Positions 12,168 to 34,489 of a stretch of 64,000 nt of DNA are shown piece after piece. Position 1 is the stretch's first letter, and every line of letters begins with the position of its first letter. Source of the stretch: Asterochloris sp. CNOR1. Lineage: Eukaryota > Chlorophyta > Trebouxiophyceae > Trebouxiales > Trebouxiaceae. A model generated the notes under the pieces. It saw only the letters and a list, made by a program, of their open reading frames with translations, was not told where the DNA came from and searched no databases. The stretch is from positions 3,596,001 through 3,660,000 of the forward strand of contig OZ017747.1 of assembly GCA_963969365.1 (NCBI GenBank). Reading direction: 5' to 3'. A program made the position numbers and the translations under genes.

Positions 12168-14494
12168 TCATGCACAAGCTATCATGTGAGGTTTGCAGCT
12201 TGCTACTACATGTCTATCACTGGTGCCAGCAATGAAGGCATCAGCCACAGTAACATGCCCTTGGTCATCGATGTCATACAAAATGTCAATCCCACATAAG
12301 ACAACATAGTACTTGGGCTGGTGCCCTGCCTCAGGAGGCCTGCCTGCCGCTTGCTGGTACTGCTGGCTGCGCAACACTGCTGCAGGGTCTGTGCTGTGTA
12401 GCCTCTGGTGAACTGAGCGGATGTCCCTCGACAAAGTCTGCTGCACCAGGTCCTGAAAGTCCTCAAATGTGGGGTATAAAGTCAGTGCTGCTGCTGCTCT
12501 CTGGCAGCACCGGCTAGGCCTCACATGCCAGGCCTGTAGCAGCCGCTGCTGCACGTGTGGGGGGATGGTCACATCCGCAACATGCAGCCCTGCGTTTGTC
12601 TCTTCTGCTCCCACCTGCAGTAGATGGAGTGTGTGTGGCTGCCTGAGGAAGCCTCTCGTGAGGGCGGTGCAGCAGCTGCAAGCAGAAGCGGGGGGCAGGC
12701 TGGAATTGCAGCAGCATGAACTGTCAACGCACCCAGGAGGGTGCCCATGCTAAGGGCACACTGTCCACATAGGGCAGGTAGGGCTTGATATCAAGGATTG
12801 GGGAGCCGTCCACTAAGTCTGCTCCGTGCAGGACAAGACAGCCATCCTCGATTGCACCAACTCTGGCAACGCTGAGGCCTGCAGTCAGCAGTGGCAGGAA
12901 GCATGTCCAAGCGTTGCCACATAGGAAGCTGCCACAGACAGCACGCAACAGGCCAGATACAGGGACAGACAGCGGGCATCGTCATGGCGCCCCCTGAAGG
13001 CTGGCATGCTGCCCTGGCAACTGCCCGTGTGTCTGTCGCAATCTGGTGGACCCAGGGAAACAACGGTGTGCAACAATGAGCACTCCAGACACTGCCCCTG
13101 TTGCCATATGCCTGCACCTTTCTCAGGAGCCAGTCAGACAGAGGGCCCATTTGCATGTTGATGAGATGAGTATCTGCAGACAGGCCGAACCTATTGGGAG
13201 AGGTCGGTGAGGCGTCCTGGTCGCCAGTGTGCCACGCCCCTCCCCATTCAGGCGCGGCACCCGCACCAGCGCCTTGACCTGGCGCTGATCCCTCTGCCAC
13301 AGCTTGTGCAGGTCTGTGTTGCAGTGGAAAACATACAGCACCCAGCAGTGGCTGAATTCGGTCAGCCCCTCCAGGCTTGCAGGCGGGACATGGGGGCTGC
13401 ATGGCAAACAACGAGACTCCTGCAAGCCTGCTATGCAAAACAGAAAGCAGACACGCAGGGTCCCCTCAGCAGGGGAGTATATGGTACAGGAATCATGTAC
13501 GGTGACCGGTGCAGTCAGAGCAGGCTTGCTCGAGGGCCCACTCCCTGGCCCTGGCGCTGGGAGGCACAACAGAAGGCAGCCTGAGCAATCTCGTGTAAGA
13601 ACAAGCTTGATGCACTGAAGACTGCAAGTCCAGGTGCAAAAGGCACAGGCTTGCTCTTGCGCCTGGTACCCGCAGATGCCCTCAAAGTATGCTGAGCGCA
13701 AACAGCAGAGTCCATGAGCTGAGAGGTGCAGAGACAGGCAGGAAAGCGCTTCTAGTATTGCATGGACAAGCACAGACCTGAGGCGCAGATCAGCTCAGGC
13801 GGCTAATACCAGCAGGCCGGCTCATTCAAGGCCTTGCATCATCAGCGGGGACAGCAGAGGGCTGGGCTCAGAAGCGCCAGGCAGTCGTGGCGCTGCAGGT
13901 GCAAAGCAGACCTGAGGCGCAGCCTGGCTCTGGCAGCTGGCACCAGCAGGGGCTGCCGCGGCGTGCCGCTGCGCTGGCTGAAGCAGGATTCCAAGACCCC
14001 AATGGGACGCATGGGGTAGGCGACCTTGCCTGCTGCTGCCTGGTCTGCGCTAGACTCTTGGGGTCCAACATTGTCTGGGCTGGCCTCTGCTGGGACGCCT
14101 CCTGCATGCTGCTGCATCTGCAGAGCCCGGAGCTGGCGCTGCAGGAGCAGCACACAGGGAGCAACAGGTCAGCACAGGCTGCAGGCTGCAAGTGGTGCTG
14201 CTCACATGGGTTGGGGGGAGAGGCTTCCACACATCAAGCCTCTGGCCCCACCTCTGCACGCGTGCGGCCTGTCCTCTCCTCCTGACGCAACTTGCTCTCC
14301 ACCAGCAGCTTGACCTGGACATGCAGGAGCTGATGTCGTCAGCTGGGCAAGATCAACGTGAGCATCATTTATATCAGCAATACCTTCAGCTGTTCAACTT
14401 CTGACTGCCATGACATGTAGGCAAAACAGAGGGCAGCAGATCCACAGGCAGCCAGACAAGGCAACCATTGAGCCATGCCTGTGTCAGGTGCCAT
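12168..14494 (-). CDS. TRMO: tRNA (adenine-N6)-methyltransferase TRMO (TsaA/YaeB family)
   Basis: SAM-dependent enzyme that N6-methylates t6A37 in threonine tRNAs. Six exons join in frame to 392 residues: 14494-14384, 14314-14252, 14138-13912, 13375-13191, 12878-12733 and 12614-12168. The TsaA beta-barrel is clear: MRPIGVLESCFSQRSGTPRQ, SLEGLTEFSHCWVLYVFH, VRVPRLNGEGRGTLATRTP with HRPLPIG, then GADLVDGSPILDIKPYLP. The C-terminal part has LVQQTLSRDIRSV and the KYYVVLCGIDILYD strand typical of eukaryotic TRMO. Residues 10-29 form a hydrophobic segment (LPCLAACGSAALCFAYMSW) followed by a coiled coil (EVEQLKVKLLVESKLRQEE), as in animal and plant forms. The start is only 142 bp from the opposing Hsp110 start. 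Confidence 0.9.
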
Positions 14495-14636
14495 GATCCA
14501 GACTGGCTGCCTGCAAGAACGGAAATTACGGAGAAACTAGAAAACATAAAGCAGACCTGCTTCGAGGAAGTAACACTGCCTGTCATTGGCTGATCTGCGC
14601 TGCGAACCTTGTTGCTCAGTCTGGAAGGGAGCCAGG
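14495..14636. promoter_or_regulatory. Short bidirectional promoter between TRMO and Hsp110
   Basis: Only 142 bp separate the two start codons, so core promoters must overlap or be shared. A heat-shock-element-like GAA/TTC arrangement (GAAATTACGGAGAAACTAGA, about 14520-14539) lies here, which would fit the Hsp110 gene. It is a visual match only. Confidence 0.45.
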
Positions 14637-23663
<9,027 letters not shown>

Positions 23664-23851
23664 TCTGCCCATCACTGCTTTTCATCCTGAACAACAGAAG
23701 AAGGTTCAAAATGATGACACACTCGTAGTTAATCAGCTGAAGTCTGGTCAGCTGGCAAATTTCAACTTGCGTGGGTCTGACATGGCAAAGTGTGGCAAAC
23801 ACAAGCCTGCCATTGGCATGAGACCGCATGCATTGTTGCCCAGGTGCCTCT

Positions 23852-24473
23852 TCAGAAGCCCCTGTAAATCACAACGACAAGTCAGAGGACACTTTGTATA
23901 AGTATTCATGGACAAGAGCCCATCATCTGAGTGAGCAAGCTACCCACCTCTCTTTTGCTTGCTCCACCCAGTGCATGACCCGTCTGAACTGCTGCTTCTG
24001 CTGGCGCATCTTGGTCTCTTTCTGTTGCAGAACCCTTTGGGCTGCTGGCTTGATGTGATATTGCTGCAGGGCAGCAGTGACAGTCAGCACACTGCACACT
24101 GCAAGATAGTTAGATCTGAGCACAACACCAGGCAGTAGGGCAGCGTCGTGCATCACTACAAGGGTAGCCTTGACAGCACAGCGCTGAGCTTCACCCATTG
24201 CCTGGTGCAGGGGCCAGCTGTGCATGTGCATAGTGCACAGAAACCAACCTTACGATCCCAGTAATACTTGAGCCTGTCCTTCTGCACAATCTCCCTGTAC
24301 TTTCTGATGGCATTGCTGAGCTTATCCCTGACCACGCCAATCTCAAAATTCCTGGTCTGGGTCAGGTGAGCTGCAGAGCATGGGGTCTGCCATTGGGTGG
24401 CCGCCTCAGGGGCAGAGCAGGCAGGGATAGCAGCGCTCCGTTGACAGGCCTGCCAGAGCCTTGATCTTTGCAT
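23852..24473 (-). CDS. Mitochondrial small-subunit ribosomal protein bS21-like
   Basis: Likely bS21m, a small rRNA-binding protein of the mitochondrial (or plastid) 30S-type subunit. Three exons join in frame to 116 residues: 24473-24249, 24063-23948 and 23861-23852. The N-terminus MQRSRLWQACQRSAAIPAC is Arg-rich, non-acidic and presequence-like, pointing to mitochondria. The body follows the bS21 pattern: FEIGVVRDKLSNAIRKYREI, then LKYYWDRKQYHIKPAAQRV, then a long basic helix (KETKMRQQKQQFRRVM). Cores of this kind are short and diverged, so the assignment is by pattern of positions, not identity. The last exon gives only three residues before the stop. The gene sits in the gap between Hsp110 and beta-amylase, its start 179 bp from the amylase start. 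Confidence 0.62.
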
Positions 24474-24652
24474 GTTTGGAATAAAAACATGGCACATGAT
24501 GCTAAATGGTGCTCCACTGCCCTCCTGACGATTGCCAGCAAAGGCTTGCAGCCCTTTGACCTGTGTCTTCCGGAGCTTGCAAGGCACAGGGGGCTGCCAG
24601 GCCTAAACACAGAGCAGTGGAATTTGACGTGGCCCAAGACAGTAGCTTTCAG
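24474..24652. promoter_or_regulatory. Divergent promoter between bS21m-like and beta-amylase genes
   Basis: 179 bp between the chosen start codons. If the amylase uses the upstream in-frame ATG at 24563, the gap falls to 89 bp. No motif is assigned. Confidence 0.45.
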
Positions 24653-29109
<4,457 letters not shown>

Positions 29110-29867
29110 TGTGGATGCGACCCCGGAAACCTCTACCTGGCTGCGATCACAGCAGCTGTGCGCCGGCGGCATGTACCCCATGGAGTCAGACCTTTTTGCT
29201 AGCAGCAGCGAGAGTTGAGTTGGAAAGCTGATTCGCAGCGGCCTTCACTGGACGCTGCACCTCTGGCCCGGGTCGAGCAGGCGCACCTGTGCCTGACTCC
29301 CCGCTTCTGCTATTGATTCTTGGTGCCTTTTGATGATGCAACCCACTCTCTCATGAGCGGCAGCGGTTGCGCCACTCCGCAGGTACACCAGAAGTTGCCA
29401 CAGCTGGCAATGTGCTGCCTTGCCAGCACAAGACTTTTCCTCGTCAGCATCCCCGTGGCCCTCAGATTTTGATGAATGGGCTTCCCCTGTGCGAAATGTG
29501 CACTGCCCAATTGACAGCACTCCTCTCTGTATTCAGCGCTCTGTGTATGTGTGTCGCTCATTCAGCATTTGCCCCTGGTCACAACGGGCCAACAACTTTT
29601 GCATTGACGGGCTTGTGACAATGCTCAGGCATGAGTGCACACCCTGAAATTATTTGCCAATTCTCCAGCTGGCCAGTAAGAAACAGATGTCGTTATACAT
29701 AGGAGCAAGGCCAAGAATCTAAATCTAGTCAAAGCAGTCTGACAATCACTGCGCTGGGCAAGCTTAAGTTGAGCGCCACTCATCAATCACATCCTTGGAT
29801 CCACATTTCATTGTGATCCTGCATGTGGCAGCATGATTGCAGGACTATTCATCTCGACAAGTGATGC
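29110..29867. other. Intergenic region between beta-amylase and bestrophin genes
   Basis: 758 bp between head-to-tail genes, expected to hold the amylase 3' end and the bestrophin promoter. It is noticeably AT-richer from about 29640 to 29860. No coding exon or RNA gene is supported. Confidence 0.5.
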
Positions 29868-32800
29868 ATGCAGATGATTTGGGTCTGCACAACTCCACTC
29901 CAGGCTAGATGCCTGCATGGCGGAAGGCGTCAGCAGAGGCTGCTGCACACTTGCAGCAGGCACTCTACAAGGCATGCCCGCCGGCGCATGAGGAACTGTT
30001 GCTGTGATTCTGGAGACAACGCTGCCTCTGTGGCAACTGAAACAGAGGCAGACGCAGATGCTGAAGAGGAGCAGAAGCTGCTGGAGCTGACGGAGTGCGG
30101 TGGCAGCGTGCATGGTGTGTGGGGCTTTAGTGCAGTGGAAGGCTGCAGTGATGCAGCATGGCCTACAGGATGTCTTGAAAACCCTAAGCAGCCCTGCCTG
30201 TTATAGTGCTTGAGGCTTTCAGGCACCGCCATGCCGGCCGTGTTGTGTATCTACCCCACTGCCATGACGGCTTGCGCTCACATTGCCAAGCTGCAGCTGA
30301 CTGAGGGGTGCACGCCCGGTGCAGCATGTTGGCATGCCGGACTGCGCCAGCCAAGTCCAGCAATGCTATGCTTGCAGGCTTCAATGGGTACTGGACAGAT
30401 CTGAACATTGAGGACTCTCCCAGATCTGTGTCAAAACGCCTAACGGCGAGAGACCCCAGCCTGAATCAGGTGGGCACTGCTGCAGCCATGAGGCCTAGTA
30501 GATGCACAAACTGGCCTCAGCGGTTGAGACAAGGTGGCAAGGCAGACAATGGCTTGGGGAATGGGGGCAGCATGCCTCGATACTCCCTGCATCTGCTGTA
30601 GGCACTGCCTGAACTGCCAGAGGCGATGTAGACAGCGTGCTTCCTGCTGTTCCCAAGTGCGGCCTGCAGATGGTGCTGTCCTGCCTTTTTGGCGCTGTAG
30701 CAGCCAGCTGTGTGAGACACTGCACGCTCCCATACCAGGCTGCTAATATGCAGCCGGCCGCCTGCAGGCCTCAGGCTGGCCCTCAGTGACCCATGCTACT
30801 GCCCAAGGGCACGTGCTGCTGTCCTGCTTTCTTGAGGTGCCAGGCTGCTTATCAGCAGCCCGCAGACCTCAGGCCGACCCTCAGTCACGCATGCTTCTGC
30901 TTGGAGATGTGCTGCCCTGCTCTTTTCGCCTGTGCCCGGCTCTCTTAGCTGTGCAGCTAGTACCATGACACACTGCCTGGATCCAGAGCCCAGGTGGTGC
31001 TGCTGAAGTACCTGCAAGTCTCAGGCTGACCCTCAGTCTCCTCCGCTACTGCCTGCAGACCCTCCTCTCCAGCGGCACCTCTGTGGCCCAGCTGTTCAAT
31101 CAAAACAGCTGGGAGCGTCACCGCAGCCGCCAGCGCTACTGGCAGAATTTGGCCAACCTCCACCGCAGCACTGTCTTCAAGCGCATCCTCATGCCGGTCT
31201 GTGCAGTCACGGCTGTTGCGCTGGCCACCTGCAGCTGGAACACGTGGGGGCCATCAGCCTGGGCCCGGGTGCACATGAGCATGGTAAGTGTCCCCAGCAG
31301 CAAGTGGAGCCAGTCCTGATGGGTCACCTGCTCAGTTGTCCCACCTGGAATGCTTTGGCACCACAGACTCAGGGGCTGCTGGCCTTGGGCTTCAGAAGGC
31401 GCCAGAGCTGCGAGGCAGCACATGCCACCTGGTGTCTTGCCTGCGCCCTGCACACATCTTTGTGCTGTGCTTCGCTGCAGTCCCCTGGCTCATGCTGACA
31501 CATCAGTCTATCTGTCACAGCGTGGCAGTCATCATTGGCCAGTCTCACCTGCACAGTGTAGGGTGCTGTTGGCCCAACAATGGTTGCACATGAGCACATC
31601 TCTGCATGCATTGGCGCAGTCTTTCACTCTGGCTGTGGGTGCACATGAGCATGGGCAACTCTGCCACCCTGGCTGCAGCTGGGTGTCGTGCATTGGCCAG
31701 CCAGATCGTAATGGTTTCATTGTGGTCCTGCCTGCATCGTCGGTGCAGAGCTTACGTTGTTGCAACCTTCAAGGATTCTTGAGCATGAAAGGATGCCTGT
31801 TGACCTGCAGGTGCCCCACTCCACCCTGGGTGCAGCTCTGAGCCTCCTGCTGGTCTTCCGGACCAACTCCAGCTCCAGCAGGTTCACAGAGGGCCGTGTG
31901 GTGAGGCAGGCAGCAGGGCACTGCCAGGCACTTCCCTGCTGAGCTCTATATTGCAGGCTTGGTCATATAGGAAGCGGTCTAAGGAGGGCCAGGCCAGCCC
32001 TCCTTCAGCGCTGCCACATCCCAGTGGCACTGCTGCTTGCTTAGTGATTGGCTGGGCCTCTGGGCAGCATCCCAGGTAGTCTGTAAGGGAAGCTTTAACT
32101 GTAATCTTCATGCTGCCCATCAGCATCAGACACCGCCTGTCAGAGCATCTTGGGCCGCCGACTTTGCATCTGTGCTATGAGCATTTTCTTGGCTGCCTCG
32201 TGCATGACTTTTGTCTGAGCAGCTCCCAGTCGTTTCCACCTGCTGTTGACACGCCTTTCAATAAAGTGCCCTACTGAGCATTCTGATCTGGTGGCTATGC
32301 ATGTTGTTGAGGAAGGAGCCCAAGTCTCAGCACAGCGGCAGCTGTTACTCCTGGGTACAGTTCATGCCAGCTTCCTGTGCCTGGAGCATGGTCAGCAGAA
32401 CATGCACGGTGCATGCAAGGGGAGCTGACTCGTGCCGTGCAGCTGCCTACGCCTTGTTGCCGCCTGCCCTGTGCGTATTCTGAGCTACTGGTGGTGCCCG
32501 TGTAGGCGTGGGGCGCCATCCTGAAGCATGCCCGCAACTGGATGCGCCTGGCAGCGGCCTACTTCCCACCGCCCGTGCTGCTCAAAGCGGCCGCCTACAT
32601 GTGCGCCTACTGCTACTGCCTGAAAGCCCACCTGCGCCAGGGGCGCAAGCGCAAGGATCCCAGCGACCCGACAGCCTACAAGGACAACCCCAAGCAGGTA
32701 GACTTGCCTACTGTGTGCACTGACTGCACCTGCCTGCTTGAACGTGTGGGCATCAGAGCAGCATGTGTGCTGCAGATGTGTGCTGCCAGCCCCTTGCTTG

Positions 32801-34368
32801 TCCGAAGGAAGTGCGTCCCTGTTTACCATCCCCTTCTGTGCACATCAAGGACGGAATATATTGGTAACAAACCAACAAGCAGGGGAGCCTGTGCAGGGAC
32901 TACTGGCCAGTGTGGGCACAGTGAGCACCAGGGCTACGCAGTTACTTTTGTTCTGCGGCAATGGGGTTGTCTGAAGACATCGCCTGACTCAGGCAGCTGT
33001 GGCTGCATGCTTCAGCCACAAGACAGGGCAGGTACCCCCAAGCTGACAGGAGGGGCCTGCAAAGCGGGGAGCTGACGCGCTGCAACAGGTGCAGCCTGGA
33101 CATGACACTGACGCCACGTCAAACAAACATAGAAGGTTTTCCGATTCATGCCAACAGCTGCCAACCCAGGCGGTGCATGGTGCCGCTCAAAGCATGTTCC
33201 CTGGCATGACCACCACACCTGTCCCTTCCATGCTGTTTCCCCAGCACCTGATAAACAATCACAGCCATGCTGTGGCTCAGCGCCTGCTGAACAAGGTGTT
33301 GCTAATCCCCGGCCACTGCCCTGGGGGGCGCGCTGAGAAGGCAGCATAGCAGCGCTGATCCCCAGCACCTGCTGATCAGGCACCGCCGTGCTGCTGCAGG
33401 CCCTGTATAAGCTGCTGCCAGACAATAATGCTGCTTGGCGTCTGCTGCAAAGGGTCGGAAATGTGCTGTCGAGAGCTGTGTGGGCATGCACCTGCTGAGG
33501 CACCTTTGCCATCTGATGCAGGCCCTGTATGAACTGCTGCCAGATGACGAGGCTGCTGCACTTATGAAGGAGCGTAATAAACCCTGGGCTGTCATACGCA
33601 AAATGACTCGCTTGGCCAAGGAGTGTGGATCTTCTGTGCCAGCCCACGTGCGGCGTCAGCTTGAGCTCTACATATCTGGTGAGACATCCTGTGCGCTCTC
33701 ATGTTCCGTGCCTGCACCTGAGCCCCATGCAGCCGGTGCTGCTCGGCACATCTGGAAAAGTTGTTGTGATGGAATGCAACTGCTGCTGGTTGTGTTGACC
33801 ATTGTTGCCATCTACAGCATTCTGGCAGCACCTGCTTCTGAAGGTCTACTGCTGTGCAGAGCTCGTTGGCACCATGGGAGCATGTGAGAGGATATTCAGC
33901 ACGTGAGTTTCACCATCCTTGCGTTCTCAACAGCTATACTCTGGCATCGTGCTCTCTGCATGCTGTCACAGGCAGTCCTTCTGGCTGCCAAGCTTCTGGC
34001 TTGACAGTTGCTGTCATACCCACTGCAGGCCAATTCCCCTCTCCTTTACCCGGCACTGCTGCAGATGCCTAACCATCTGGCTCCTCACCCTGCCTGTTGC
34101 TCTCTATGATAGCCTTGGCTGGGCTACAGTGCCCGCTTCCTTCATTGCAGCCTTCATGCTCCTGGGGATTGAGGAGATTGGTGTACAGATAGAGGTATGC
34201 ACTAGTAGCTTTGCCAGGCTGGCTGCTGTACACAGCGCCAAAGCAATTCTGTGTGTGCCGACGCAGGAGCCTTTTGCCATTTTGCCCCTTCAACCTCTCT
34301 GCGAAATCATCAAACTGGATGTGGCTGATGCTCTGCGGGACTCCCCAATGATAGTTCAAAAAGCTTGA
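29868..34368 (+). CDS. Bestrophin-family anion channel, probably thylakoid
   Basis: Multi-pass channel of the bestrophin/VCCN family. In green algae relatives (BST1-3) pass bicarbonate into the thylakoid for the carbon-concentrating mechanism; plant VCCN1 passes chloride. Nine exons join in frame to 437 residues: 29868-30114, 30378-30469, 31059-31283, 31811-31900, 32506-32697, 33522-33678, 33860-33902, 34029-34194 and 34267-34368. The first 50 residues (from MQMIWVCTTPLQARC) are Arg/Cys-rich and non-acidic, fitting a plastid transit peptide, then an acidic linker. Channel landmarks: FKRILMPVCAVTAVALATC (first membrane helix), SLLLVFRTNSSSSRFTEGR, WGAILKHARNW, PIPLSFTRH, WLLTLPVALYDSLGW, and LGIEEIGVQIEEPFAILPL. 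The IEEPF region forms the inner gate and cation-binding part of the family. Ion choice cannot be read from the sequence. Confidence 0.9.
30764..31058 (+). repeat. Three diverged tandem copies in bestrophin intron 2
   Basis: A unit built around CCTCAGGCTGACCCTCAGT plus CATGCTACTGC appears at about 30766, 30864 and 31017. The third copy ends at the real acceptor GCCTGCAG before exon 3 (31059). Spacings are roughly 100 and 150 bp. The earlier copies look like decayed duplicates of the acceptor-side intron. Confidence 0.75.
33391..33440 (+). repeat. Decayed duplicate of the bestrophin exon 6 start
   Basis: CTGCTGCAG followed by GCCCTGTATAAGCTGCTGCC at 33391-33419 copies the real acceptor and exon 6 start at 33513-33541 (GCCCTGTATGAACTGCTGCC). 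The copy reads ALYKLLPDNNAA, against ALYELLPDDEAA in the real exon, and then loses similarity. The intron sequence just upstream is also shared (CACCTGCTGA). The offset is 122 bp. Confidence 0.88.
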
Positions 34369-34489
34369 CATGCCTTCAATCAACATGCACGCCGAATGTG
34401 GCATCAGCATTTGAACTGCATGTTGTGCGGGAGGGATGTGATTCATTCATTCACTCAACTTTCACTAGTGCTATTGAACACTCCACAGA

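Noticed and set aside
24156-24250. bS21m-like gene as a DnaJ-C11-type membrane protein
   Set aside because: That reading needs intron sequence (hydrophobic stretch at 24.1 kb) as coding. The exon joins at 24249 and 24063 remove it and leave a bS21-like pattern.
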